Of a DNA stretch of 64,000 nucleotides, positions 1-9,056 are shown one piece after another; the stretch's first letter is position 1, and each line of letters opens with the position of its first letter. Where the stretch lies: contig CAWAJT010000006.1 of assembly GCA_963782415.1 (NCBI GenBank), positions 620,001 to 684,000 of the forward strand, read 5' to 3'. Made by a program: the position numbers and the translations under genes. Source of the DNA: Bog-473 sp963782415 (GTDB taxonomy: Bacteria > Actinomycetota > Acidimicrobiia > Acidimicrobiales > RAAP-2). Under the pieces are notes generated by a model that saw only the letters and a list, made by a program, of their open reading frames with translations, was not told where the DNA came from and searched no databases.

Positions 1-1036
1 GGGGTCACTGCCTCCCGGCAGGTCCGCGACCACCACGTCGACCTCGTGTTTGCGTTCCCACTCATAGACACGGGAGGTCGCGCTCTGCCCGGCCGCGTCG
101 GCGTCGTAGGCGAGCACGATGCGCTTGGCAAAGTTGCGCAGCAGCGTGAAGTGCTCCTCGGCCAGCGCTGTGCCGCAGGTGGCGACCGCCCACGGCGCGC
201 CGGCCTGGAAGCAGCCGATCACGTCGGTGTAGCCCTCGCACACCACGACCTCGCCCTGGGCAATGACGCCCTGTTTGGCCCAATTCGAGCGTGTAGAGGG
301 TGCGCCGCTTCGAATAGATGGGCGACTCCTGCGAATTCTTGTACTTGGGCTCAGGTCGATCCGAGGGCGGCTGACCCGGACGCGGCGGCAGGACACGCCC
401 ACCCAGCGCGACGGGGCGACCCGACGGGTCGCAGATGGGAAACAGGACGCGGCCGCGAAAGAAGTCCTGGGCGCGGCCGCGCCGGTTGATGAAGCCGAGA
501 CCGGAGTCGGAGAGCACCTTGTCGGGCAGTCGCAACGCCTTGGCCAGCGCGTCCCACTCGTCGGGTGCCCAACCGAGGCGGAACCGGCGCACGACGTCGC
601 CGTCGTAGCCGCGTGAACGCAGGTAGTCGCGGGCCGGTCCGGCGTCGGGTGCCTTCAGTAGACGCTGGTGGTACCACTCGACCGCCTGCTCCATGGCGGC
701 GAGCAGCTCGGAGCGGCGCTTGTGGTCGCGCCCCATCTCCTGGTCCTCGTGGAGCGTGATGCCGGCCCGGTCCGCCAGGAAACGCACGGCGTCGACGAAG
801 TCGAGGTGGTCCATGGCGCGCACGAAGCTGATGGCGTCACCCGACTCCTGACAGCCGAAGCAGTAGTAGAAGCCCTCCTCGGCGTTGACGCTGAACGAGG
901 GTGTCTTCTCGGTGTGGAAGGGACAGAGACCGCTCCAGCGCCGACCGACCTTCTTGAGCGCGGCGTGCTCGCTGATCAGCGCCACAATGTCGGTCGCCGC
1001 CCGGACCTGGGCCACTTCCTCGTCCGGTATCCCCAC
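1..1036 (-). CDS. dnaG: DNA primase DnaG, 3' part beyond window, one frameshift
   Basis: Synthesises RNA primers at the replication fork with the DnaB helicase. The N-terminal zinc-binding domain is visible with C38, H41, C59 and C62 (CPFHTEKTPSFSV then CFGC), followed by the start of the catalytic TOPRIM region. The ATG at 1036 gives a normal DnaG N-terminus. Around position 290 the frame breaks: upstream the protein reads RRTLYTLE, and after removal of one base the conserved NWAKQGVIAQGEVVVCEGYT and VLAYDADAAGQ (TOPRIM acidic motifs) follow in the next frame down to the left edge of the window. A broken primase would be lethal unless another copy exists, so this is probably a sequencing error. 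The gene is divergent from the small membrane-protein gene at 1092. Confidence 0.95.
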
Positions 1037-1091
1037 GACTCTGACGGTACCGCGGCGCTGTCGTGGATCGTGCCTGACCTAGCTTCGCCCC

Positions 1092-1322
1092 ATGGCTGTG
1101 ACGATCTACGGGGTCTGCGCCCTGACCTTCATGATGGGGATGTACGCCCTGGAGGGGCGCGGCCGGGTCTTCGTCCTGGCCTTCGCCCTCGGGTGCGCCC
1201 TGTCCAGTTCCTACGGCTTCTTGTCCGGGGCCTGGCCCTTTGGTGTCGTCGAGGCCATCTGGACCCTCATCGCCCTGCGGCGTTACGTCGTCGCCGGCCG
1301 GGCGGGAGAGGCCGCCGCCTGA
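1092..1322 (+). CDS. Small two-helix membrane protein, unknown function
   Basis: A 76-residue hydrophobic protein with two predicted membrane segments (about residues 4-20 and 26-60, the second possibly split), rich in Gly, Ala and aromatic residues, with a charged RRYVV end. I do not recognise a function; short proteins of this kind are common next to housekeeping genes in actinobacteria. It starts at ATG 1092, 55 bases from the divergent dnaG start, with no clear Shine-Dalgarno sequence, so it may be leaderless. It converges on ppdK. Confidence 0.6.
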   Translation: MAVTIYGVCALTFMMGMYALEGRGRVFVLAFALGCALSSSYGFLSGAWPFGVVEAIWTLIALRRYVVAGRAGEAAA

Positions 1323-1367
1323 CCGGCGACAGAATGGCCGACAGCGCGGCCGATCTTGCGCCCGGCG

Positions 1368-4040
1368 CTAGTCCTTCTCGGCCAGGACGGCCTGCGCCGC
1401 CGCCAGGCGGGCCACCGGGACCCGGAAGGGCGAGCAACTGACATAGTCGAGCCCGGCGTCGTAGAAGAGCGCAATGGACTGGGGGTCGCCCCCGTGCTCG
1501 CCGCAGACGCCGACCTTCAAGCCGGGCCGCGTGGCCCGCCCCCGCTCGGTCCCGAGTCGCACCAGCTCGCCGACGCCGTCGAAGTCCACGACGTCGAACG
1601 GGTTGCGCGGCAAGAGACCCAGCTCCAGGTACGCCGTCATCATGCGGCCCTCGACGTCATCGCGGGAGAACCCGAACGTCATCTGCGTCAAGTCGTTGGT
1701 CCCGAAGGAGAAGAAATCGGCCTCCTCGGCGATCTCCCCCGCCCGCAGGGCGGCGCGCGGCGTCTCAATCATCGTCCCGATGGTCACCTCGAGCTGGCCA
1801 CGCTTGGCCGCGCCGCCCTTGGCACCTCTCGAAGGCGTGGGCGCCGGCTCCTTGTTGACCTCGGCCACGGCGTCTTCGACCCAGCCGCGGGCGAGCGCCA
1901 GCTCTTCGCGAGCGACGGTCAAGGGGATCATGATCTCGACGATGGGATGCCCGCCGTCGGCGACGCGTTGGCGGGCCGCCTCCATCAGCGCACGCACCTG
2001 CATGGCGTACAGGCCGGGCTTGATCACCCCGAGCCGCACGCCGCGCGTGCCGAGCATGGGGTTGGCCTCCTGCCAGGACAGCGCGGCCTCGTAGAGACGG
2101 CGCTCCTCGGGGTTGAGCCCGACCGTGGCCTCCTTTTGGGCCAGCTCCTGGGTGGAGGGCAAGAATTCGTGCAAGGGAGGGTCGAGCAGGCGCACCGTCA
2201 CGGGCAGCCCGTCCATGGCAGTCGAGGATGCTGATGAAGTCTTCGCGCTGGACGAGGCGCAGCTCCTCGAGCGCCTCGGCCTCCTCGGCCGGCGACTGCG
2301 CCAGGATCATGCGTCGCACGACGGGGAGGCGGTCCTCGCCGAGGAACATGTGCTCGGTACGGCACAGGCCGATGCCTTCGGCCCCGAGGCTGCGCGCGTT
2401 GGCGGCGTCGTCGCCGGTGTCGGCATTGGCGCGCACGGCCAGGTGGCCCTTGCGGATGGCGTCGGCCCACGACAAGACGGTGTCGAAGGCGGCCGGCGGC
2501 TCGGCCGCCGTGAGCGGCACCTCGCCGGCCACCACAATGCCGGCGCTGCCGTCGAGCGAGACCCAGTCACCTTCCCTGAGCGTGACGCCGTTCGCCGTCA
2601 CCTGTCGGTCCCCGATGCGCAGGACCTCGGCACCGACGACGGCGGGCTTGCCCCAGCCCCGGGCGACGACGGCGGCGTGACTGACCAGGCCGCCGCGTGC
2701 CGTCAGGATGCCCTCGGCGGCCAACATGCCGTGCACGTCCTCGGGTGAGGTCTCGCTGCGGACCAGCACGACCTGCTCGCCGCGCTCGGCGGCCGCGGCA
2801 GCGTCGTCGGCGGTGAAGTAGATGCGTCCCACGGCGGCACCGGGGCGGCGCCGAGACCCTTGGCCCACGTCGTGTGGCCCGAGCTGGCGAACTGGGGGTG
2901 CAGCACGGAGTCGAGGTGATCCTCGGTGATGCGCGAGACGGCCTCGGCCTTGGAGATCCCGAGGTCGCTCGGACGCACCATGTCGACGGCCATCTTCAGC
3001 GCGGCGGCGCCGGTGCGCTTGCCGACTCGGGTCTGCAGCATCCAGAGCTTGCCCTGGTCGATGGTGAACTCGGTGTCGCACATGTCGGCGTAGTGCGCTT
3101 CGAGCCGGCCGAAGATCTTGATCAGCTCGGTGTGCACCTTGGGAAACTTCTTCTTCAGCTCCGAGATCGGCTCGGTGTTGCGGATGCCGGCCACCACGTC
3201 CTCGCCCTGCGCGTTGACGAGGAAGTCGCCATAGGCGCCCTTGGCTCCGGTGGCCGGGTCGCGGGTGAAGCCGACACCAGTGCCCGAGTTGTCGTCGCGG
3301 TTGCCGAACACCATGGCCTGGACGTTGACGGCGGTGCCGAGATCGTGCGCGATGTGTTCACGGTCGCGGTACGCGATGGCGCGCGGCCCGTTCCAGCTGC
3401 GGAACACGGCCTCGATCGCACCGCGCAGCTGATCGGTCGGCTTCTGCGGGAATGGCTTGCCGCTGTGGCGCTCGACGATCTGCTGGTAGGAGTCGACCAG
3501 GTAGCGCAGGAGCTCGACGGGCACCTTGGCGTCCGAGGTCGTCCCGGCCAGCTCCTTGGCGGCGTCGAAGAGCGAGTCGAACTCCTCGCCCGGCAGTTCG
3601 AGGACGATGCGGGCGTACATGGCGATGAAGCGCCGGTAGGAGTCGAAGGCGAAGCGCTCGTCGCCCGTCTGCTTGGCCAGGCCTTCGACGGATTCGTCGT
3701 TGAGACCCAGATTGAGAACGGTGTCCATCATCCCGGGCATGGAGAATTTCGCGCCCGAGCGCACCGACACCAGCAGCGGGTCGCCGGCGTCACCGATGGC
3801 CTTGCCCATGGAGGCCTCGAGTCGGGCGCGGGCACCGGCCACCTCGGCATCGAGACCCTTGGGCCAGCCGCCCGCCATGTAGGCCCGGCAGGCGTCGGTC
3901 GAAATGGTGAACCCCGGTGGCACGGGGAGCTGCAGTACCGAAGTCATCTCGGCCAGGTTGGCGCCCTTGCCACCCAGGAGGTCCTTGAGCTCCATGGGCG
4001 GGCGGGCGTGCGTGTGGTCGAAATCGAAGACGAACGGCAT
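1368..4040 (-). CDS. ppdK: Pyruvate, phosphate dikinase, two frameshifts
   Basis: Interconverts pyruvate, ATP and phosphate with PEP, AMP and pyrophosphate. The ATG at 4040 opens an N-terminal ATP-grasp domain (GGKGANLAEM; RSGAKFSMPGMMDTVLNLG). The central phosphohistidine domain carries GGLVSHAAVVARGWGKPAV, with the catalytic His. The C-terminal PEP/pyruvate TIM barrel has FSFGTNDLTQMTFG and VGVCGEHGGDP, the latter with the catalytic Cys. The span of 891 codons is normal for the family, but the frame changes twice: near 2840, where one base is missing between LGAAP and AAVGRIYFT, and near 2220, where one base is extra between ISILD and AMDGLPVTVR. All domains and active-site residues are otherwise intact, so indel error is likelier than gene decay. 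Confidence 0.95.
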
Positions 4041-4162
4041 CGGGCCTCCTTGCCCTGGACGAGCGGCCCGCGTGGCGCCACGGTCACTCGCAGTGATCGC
4101 CCTCCCGCGTTGGGACGGGCGGGGCCCAGCCTACTTTCCTCGCGGCGACGCTCCGGAGCGTC

Positions 4163-4711
4163 TCAGCGCTGCGTGCGGCCCTCCGGATCGCTGTTCGGAT
4201 CGCTGTTCGGATCGCTGCTCGGATCGCTGCTCGTGCGACCGCTCGCCGCGGTGACCGCGGCGGTGATCTGGCGCTGGAAGACCTCTTTGGCCTGGCGCAT
4301 GAAGTCGCGCACGACGGCCAACTCGGCGGCCTTGAACTTCTGAGCGACCTGGCGCATCTCCTCGGCGACGGGCTGTTGCAGTCCGGCCAGGCGCTGCTGC
4401 GCCTCGGGCACGATCTCGACCCAGACCCGGCGGCGGTCCTCGGTGTCGCGGCGACGGGTCACCATGCCCGCCTCCTCCAGATGGTCGAGGATGAAGGTCA
4501 CGGCCCCGGTCGTCAGCCCGCTCTCGGCGGCCAGCTGGCCCGCGGTCAGCGGCCCGAGCCGGCCGATAAGGTCGAGGCAGCGGAGGTCGGTCCGGCTCAG
4601 CCTCAACTTCTTGGCCAGGCCCTCGTCGAACTCGCTGGCCGCGCCGAGGTACCCCATGATTTCCGCACGCAGTTGTTGCGCCAGCTCTGAGCGCGACCAT
4701 TGTCTTGACAC
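4163..4711 (-). CDS. MarR-family transcriptional regulator
   Basis: A 182-residue winged-helix repressor: the DNA-binding helix and wing lie around residues 50-105 (LTAGQLAAESGLTTGAVTF, then VTRRRDTEDRRRVWVEI), with dimerisation helices at both ends. It starts at GTG 4711; the next in-frame possibilities would remove the first helix. It is divergent from an ABC exporter across a 32-bp AT-rich spacer, a typical arrangement for a MarR protein that controls its neighbouring efflux genes and itself; that control is inferred. The C-terminus ends in a repeated Ser-Asp-Pro tail encoded by a 12-bp tandem repeat, so the tail length may vary between strains. Confidence 0.9.
   Translation of the reverse strand: MSRQWSRSELAQQLRAEIMGYLGAASEFDEGLAKKLRLSRTDLRCLDLIGRLGPLTAGQLAAESGLTTGAVTFILDHLEEAGMVTRRRDTEDRRRVWVEIVPEAQQRLAGLQQPVAEEMRQVAQKFKAAELAVVRDFMRQAKEVFQRQITAAVTAASGRTSSDPSSDPNSDPNSDPEGRTQR
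4185..4232. repeat. 12-bp tandem repeat, four copies, in the marR 3' end
   Basis: Four head-to-tail copies of GGATCGCTGTTC or GGATCGCTGCTC (two of each, at 4185, 4197, 4209 and 4221). Read on the minus strand they encode a Ser-Asp-Pro repeat in the C-terminal tail of the MarR protein. The unit is a multiple of three, so copy-number change would alter tail length without breaking the frame. Confidence 0.95.
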
Positions 4712-4734
4712 CTAAATCACTTTATCACTAAGTT
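4705..4734 (+). promoter_or_regulatory. Probable promoter/operator of the ABC exporter, divergent from marR
   Basis: A perfect TTGACA (-35) lies at 4705-4710, overlapping the marR start, and a weak TAAGTT is placed as -10 at 4729-4734, 18 bases on. The predicted transcript start would be within a few bases of the ATG at 4744. No Shine-Dalgarno sequence precedes that ATG, so translation may be leaderless. The spacer is AT-rich in a GC-rich context and contains ATCACT-like repeats (ATCACTTTATCACTA) that could be the MarR binding site. The -35 match is seen; the rest is inferred. Confidence 0.45.
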
Positions 4735-4743
4735 TCTTTTGTA

Positions 4744-5793
4744 ATGGCTTATTCTCCGCAACCCGCCCTGGCCGTGGAGGCCCACGATCTCGTGAAGGTC
4801 TTTCCCCGCGGCAACGTCCGTGCCCTCGACGGCGTCTCGCTCGAAGTGGAGGCCGGCACGGTGCTCGGGCTGCTCGGGCCCAACGGCGCTGGCAAGACCA
4901 CGGTCGTCCGCATCCTCTCGACCATCCTCGGCCCCGACGCCGGCACGGCCTCGGTCCTCGGTCGCGACGTGGTCCAACAGCCCGATGCCGTGCGCCGCAT
5001 CATCGGGCTGGCCGGCCAGTACGCCGCCGTGGACGAGAACCTGACCGGCCGGGAGAACATCCACATGGTGGCGCGCCTGTCGCACCTGAGCCGCAAGGTG
5101 TCCTCGCGCCGGGCCGACGAGCTGCTCGAGGAGTTCGGACTCTCGGCGGCCGGCGATCGCGTGCTCAAGACCTACTCGGGCGGCATGCGGAGGCGGCTCG
5201 ACCTGGCGGCGGCGCTGGTGGCCAACCCGCCGGTCCTCTTCCTCGACGAGCCCACGACCGGGCTGGACCCCCAGAGCCGCCAGGGCCTGTGGGTCGCCAT
5301 CGAGGAGCTCGTTCGCGACGGTACGACCGTCCTGTTGACGACGCAGTACCTCGAGGAGGCCGACCGCCTGGCCCGCGACATCGTGGTGATCGACCACGGG
5401 AAGGTCATCGCCGAAGGGACGCCGGCGCAGCTCAAGGCCGACCTCGGAACGTCGGTGGTGTCGGTGACCCTGGGCGACCGGGAGGCGGTGGACCGCGCCG
5501 TCGAGCTGCTCACACCGTTCTCCGAGAAGGCGCCGATCGTCGAGGACCTCGTGCTCGAACTCACGGTCACCGACGGGCCCAAGGCCGGCGCCGACGTGCT
5601 CCGCTCGCTCGACGCCGCACAGATCGCCATCGCCGGTCTGGCCTTGCGCGAGCCCAGCCTCGACGATGTCTTCCTCAGCCTCACGGGCCACAAGAGCACC
5701 ATCGAAGAGGACGCGGAGACCACGGCCAGACCGAGGCGGGGCATGGGCCGGGGACGCAAGGGCGACGTGACCGACGGGAAGGATGCCGCATGA
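4744..5793 (+). CDS. ABC transporter ATP-binding protein, DrrA-type drug exporter
   Basis: The 349-residue ATPase subunit of an ABC-2 type exporter. Walker A (GPNGAGKTT) is at residues 45-53, the Q-loop at Gln92, the signature SGGM at 145-148 and Walker B (VLFLDE) at 164-169, followed by the GLDP switch and the QYLEEADRLA segment typical of the daunorubicin-resistance/DrrA subfamily. The C-terminal region (about 220-310) matches the DUF4162 extension of these proteins. The last 30 residues are Arg/Gly-rich and divergent. Its stop overlaps the permease start (ATGA at 5790-5793), so the pair is translationally coupled. With the divergent MarR gene it suggests inducible export of a toxic or hydrophobic compound; the substrate cannot be told. 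Confidence 0.93.
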   Translation: MAYSPQPALAVEAHDLVKVFPRGNVRALDGVSLEVEAGTVLGLLGPNGAGKTTVVRILSTILGPDAGTASVLGRDVVQQPDAVRRIIGLAGQYAAVDENLTGRENIHMVARLSHLSRKVSSRRADELLEEFGLSAAGDRVLKTYSGGMRRRLDLAAALVANPPVLFLDEPTTGLDPQSRQGLWVAIEELVRDGTTVLLTTQYLEEADRLARDIVVIDHGKVIAEGTPAQLKADLGTSVVSVTLGDREAVDRAVELLTPFSEKAPIVEDLVLELTVTDGPKAGADVLRSLDAAQIAIAGLALREPSLDDVFLSLTGHKSTIEEDAETTARPRRGMGRGRKGDVTDGKDAA

Positions 5794-6614
5794 CGACGAC
5801 CACCATCACCGCACCGGTCCCGGTGCTCCAGCCCAGCCAGGGCAACCGGCTGACATGGGTCGTGGCGGACATCGCCACCATGACGAAGCGCAACCTCCTG
5901 GCACTGATTCGCACGCCCGAGGCGCTCTTCTTCACGACGCTGCAGCCCATCATGTTCACACTGCTGTTCACCTATGTCTTCGGTGGGGCCATCCACGTCC
6001 CGGGCGGCCACTACATCCAATTCCTGATGCCGGGGATCTTCGTGCAGACCGTCATCTTCGGTGCCATGAGCGCGGCGTCGGGACTCTCCGAAGATCTACA
6101 CAAGGGCCTGATCGAACGCTTCCGCGCCCTCCCCATGAGCCGCTCCGCCGTGCTGGCCGGGCGCACGACGTCGGACGTCGTTCGCAACGTCTTCGTGGTC
6201 GCGCTGATCACCATCGTCGGCTACGCGGTGGGCTTCCGCATCGGGACCAACGTGGCGCTGTTCTTGGGTGGCGCGCTGTTGATCCTGTTCTTCGCCTACG
6301 CGTTGGCCTGGGGCTTCGCCATCATCGGCCTGTCGGCACCCAACGCGGAGACGGCCCAGGTCATGGTGTTCCCCTTGATCTTCCCGCTGCTCTTCGCCTC
6401 GTCGGCCTTCGTCCCGGTACGCACCATGCCGGGCTGGCTGCAGGCGTTCGCCAAGCACCAACCCGTCACGCAGGTGGTCGACGGCGCGCGATCGCTGATG
6501 GTCGGAGGCGTGCTGCACAATTCTGGCGCCGTGTGGGCGTCCCTGCTGTGGACCATCGGCCTGCTGCTGGTGCTGGTGCCGATCGCCGTGCGCAAGTACC
6601 GCAAGGTCGCCTGA
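5790..6614 (+). CDS. ABC-2 type permease, DrrB-type
   Basis: A 274-residue membrane subunit partnering the preceding ATPase. After a cytoplasmic N-terminus there are six predicted membrane segments, starting with ALFFTTLQPIMFTLLFTYVFGG and ending with the LLWTIGLLLVLVPIAV helix. The middle LSEDLHKGLIERFRALPMSR segment is the conserved cytoplasmic motif of ABC-2 permeases that contacts the ATPase. The ATG at 5790 overlaps the ATPase stop by four bases. Length and topology are normal for the DrrB/NodJ group. Confidence 0.92.
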   Translation: MTTTTITAPVPVLQPSQGNRLTWVVADIATMTKRNLLALIRTPEALFFTTLQPIMFTLLFTYVFGGAIHVPGGHYIQFLMPGIFVQTVIFGAMSAASGLSEDLHKGLIERFRALPMSRSAVLAGRTTSDVVRNVFVVALITIVGYAVGFRIGTNVALFLGGALLILFFAYALAWGFAIIGLSAPNAETAQVMVFPLIFPLLFASSAFVPVRTMPGWLQAFAKHQPVTQVVDGARSLMVGGVLHNSGAVWASLLWTIGLLLVLVPIAVRKYRKVA

Positions 6615-6636
6615 GCAGTCGCTTCTTGACCCGGCC

Positions 6637-7971
6637 CTACTCCTGGCCGGCGCGCCGGCGCAGTTCGCCCAGGAGCTCTGGAACGGGGATGCGCACCTGC
6701 TCGGTGGTGTCGCGGTCACGAATGGTGACCGCGTTGTCCTCGAGCGAGTCGAAGTCGACCGTCACGCACCACGGCGTCCCCACCTCGTCCTGGCGCCGGT
6801 AGCGCCGGCCGATGCTCTGGGTCACGTCGTAGTCACACATGAAATGCGGCTGCAGCATGGCGAGCACCTGGCGGGCCAGCGGCTCGAGCGTGTCCTTCTT
6901 CGACAGCGGGAGCACCGCCACCTGATACGGCGCCAGGCGCCAGTGCAGCCGCAGCACCGTGCGCGCCTCTCCCCCCACCTCGTCCTCGGTGTAGGCCGAG
7001 AGGAGGAAGGCCATCATGGTGCGTGTGGCGCCGGCCGCCGGCTCAATCACGTGCGGCGTGTAGCGCTCGTTGGTCTGCTGGTCGAAATAGTCGAGTGCGA
7101 CACCCGAGGCCTCGGCGTGGGCCTTGAGGTCGTAGTCGCCGCGGTTGGCGATGCCCTCGAGCTCGTCCCAACCCCAGGGGAAGAGGAACTCGACGTCGGC
7201 CGTGCCGCGTGAGTAGTGCGACAGCTCGCTCTGCTCGTGATGGCGCAGGCGGAGTTGCGCGGGCGCGAGACCGAGGTCGAGGTACCACTGCATGCGCTCG
7301 GCCAACCAGTAGTCGAACCACTTCTGGCTCTGGTCGGGCGGCACGAAGTACTCCATCTCCATCTGCTCGAACTCGCGGGTGCGAAAGACGAAGTTCTGCG
7401 GCGTGATCTCGTTGCGGAAGGACTTGCCGACCTGGGCGATGCCGAAGGGTGGCTTCTTGCGCGTGGTGCCGAGCACGTTGGCGAAGTTGGTGAACATGCC
7501 CTGGGCCGTCTCGGGGCGCAGGTAGGCGACGTGGCCCTCGTCCTCGACCGGGCCGGCATGTGTCTTGAACATGAGGTTGAAGGCGCGGGCCTCCGTGAGG
7601 TCCGTGGAGCCGCAGTTGGGGCAGACGCCTTGAATCTTGTCGGCCCGCCAGCGCTCGTGGCAGTTCCTGCAGTCGACCAAGGGGTCGGTGAACGTGGCCA
7701 GATGGCCCGAGGCGGCCCAGACGGCGGGCGGACCGAGGATGGCGGCGTCGAGGCCGACGACGTCGTCACGCAGCTGGACCATGGCACGCCACCAGGCGTT
7801 CTTGACGTTGCGCAGGAGGTTGACCCCGAGCGGACCGTAGTCGTAGGTGGAGCGGAAGCCGCCGTAGATGTCGGCCGACGGGAAGATGAACCCGCGCGTG
7901 CGGCAGAGCCGCACCACCTTCTCCATCAGGTCGTCGGGGCCGGCCCGGGGCGGCTCGGCGGTCTCTGTCAT
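6637..7971 (-). CDS. glyS: Glycyl-tRNA synthetase, dimeric class II type
   Basis: Charges tRNA-Gly with glycine. The 444-residue protein is the single-chain alpha2 form used by actinobacteria, not the separate glyQ/glyS type. The N-terminus has the class II motif-1 region GFIFPSADIYGGFRSTYDYG, a zinc-binding insertion (CRNCHERW and CPNCG), motif 2 near FRNEITPQNFVFRTREFEQ, motif 3 with ATRTMMAFLLSAY, and a C-terminal anticodon-binding domain beginning at APYQVAVLPL. The ATG at 7971 overlaps the hemW stop (ATGA), which fixes the start; the open frame further upstream is not coding. It is the last gene of the recO-hemW-glyS block. Confidence 0.97.
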   Translation of the reverse strand: MTETAEPPRAGPDDLMEKVVRLCRTRGFIFPSADIYGGFRSTYDYGPLGVNLLRNVKNAWWRAMVQLRDDVVGLDAAILGPPAVWAASGHLATFTDPLVDCRNCHERWRADKIQGVCPNCGSTDLTEARAFNLMFKTHAGPVEDEGHVAYLRPETAQGMFTNFANVLGTTRKKPPFGIAQVGKSFRNEITPQNFVFRTREFEQMEMEYFVPPDQSQKWFDYWLAERMQWYLDLGLAPAQLRLRHHEQSELSHYSRGTADVEFLFPWGWDELEGIANRGDYDLKAHAEASGVALDYFDQQTNERYTPHVIEPAAGATRTMMAFLLSAYTEDEVGGEARTVLRLHWRLAPYQVAVLPLSKKDTLEPLARQVLAMLQPHFMCDYDVTQSIGRRYRRQDEVGTPWCVTVDFDSLEDNAVTIRDRDTTEQVRIPVPELLGELRRRAGQE

Positions 7972-9056
7972 CGGTGCACCATACCGGAGCGGATTCTGGC
8001 GCTGACCTCGTTGGCCAGCAGTCGCCCCCGCACCGTCAGTACGGCCCGGCCGCCGACGTCCTCGACGAGGCCCGCCAAGAACTCGGGGCGCTCGAGACTT
8101 TCCCACGGCACGCCACGGGGCGTGCGCAACGAGAGCGACAGCGCCTCGAACTCCCGCTGCTCGCTCGTCAACTCCTCGCGCCCGGCCTCGGGCGAGCGTC
8201 CGGCGTCCATGGCGGCGATGTAGCGGTCGGGCGTGCGCACGTTCCACCAGCGCACCCCGGCGCGGTGCGAGTGCGCGGCGGAGCCGATCCCCACGTAGTC
8301 ACCCTGCTCCCAATAGAGATGGTTGTGGCGGCACTCGTGGCCGGGTCGGGCCCAGTTGGAGATCTCCTCCCACTGGTAGCCGGCCGCGCCGAGGACGGCC
8401 TCGGTGTGCTCGTAGCGCCGCGCCGCGGCGTCGTCGTCGGGGTGGCGGGACGGATCGGCGGCGAGCGGCGTACCGGGCTCGACGGTGAGGCCGTAGGCGC
8501 TCAGGTGCGGCGGTGCGTGCTCGAGTGCGAGGACGTGCGCGAGCGTGTCCGCCCAGTCGGCGTCGGTCTCGGTGGCGGCGCCGAAGATGAGGTCGAGGTT
8601 CCAGGTGACGAAGCCGGCCCGGTGCACGGCGGCTGCGATCGTCTCGGCGCCGGACGCGACGTTGCGCCGGCCGAGGCCCGCCAGCACGTGCGCCTGGGTC
8701 GACTGCAAACCGAACGAGACGCGGGTCACCCCGGCGCGCCGATACGCCGAGAGGTGCGCCGCATCGGCGTCCTCGGGATTGCACTCCACCGTGACCTCGG
8801 CGCCGGGCGCCCGCGGGATGGCCGCGAGCATGCGGCACAGCGTGTCGGGGTGGAGGCGTGACGGCGTGCCCCCTCCGACGAAGATGGAGGTCGGCCGGGC
8901 CAGGTGGCCTCCGGCGAAGGCCTGCTCCACCTGGCGCACGCAGGCGTCGGCGTAGCGCTCCATCAGGTGGTCGCGGTCGGTGTACGTGGCGAAGGCGCAG
9001 TAGTCGCAGCGCTCCCGGCAGAACGGGACGTGGACGTAGACGCCGAAGGCGCTCAA
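7968..9056 (-). CDS. hemW: HemW-like radical SAM protein, haem chaperone family
   Basis: A 362-residue radical SAM protein with the cluster motif C13-x3-C17-x2-C20 (PFCRERCDYCAF), the GGGTPS glycine motif, and a C-terminal HemN_C-like domain. HemW proteins bind haem and were formerly annotated as oxygen-independent coproporphyrinogen oxidases; the extra N-terminal residues of true HemN are absent here, so the HemW call is preferred. The TTG at 9056 overlaps the recO stop (TTGA), and the stop overlaps the glyS start, so translation is coupled on both sides. An open frame extends upstream but carries no conserved sequence. Confidence 0.92.
   Translation of the reverse strand: MSAFGVYVHVPFCRERCDYCAFATYTDRDHLMERYADACVRQVEQAFAGGHLARPTSIFVGGGTPSRLHPDTLCRMLAAIPRAPGAEVTVECNPEDADAAHLSAYRRAGVTRVSFGLQSTQAHVLAGLGRRNVASGAETIAAAVHRAGFVTWNLDLIFGAATETDADWADTLAHVLALEHAPPHLSAYGLTVEPGTPLAADPSRHPDDDAAARRYEHTEAVLGAAGYQWEEISNWARPGHECRHNHLYWEQGDYVGIGSAAHSHRAGVRWWNVRTPDRYIAAMDAGRSPEAGREELTSEQREFEALSLSLRTPRGVPWESLERPEFLAGLVEDVGGRAVLTVRGRLLANEVSARIRSGMVHR

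Noticed and set aside
1368..4040. ppdK as three separate genes
   Set aside because: The three open frames join at two single-base shifts into one continuous, full-length protein with all active-site motifs.
8000..8240. N-terminal extension of glyS
   Set aside because: The frame is open upstream but low in complexity and lies inside hemW; the ATG at 7971 overlaps the hemW stop and gives the canonical protein.
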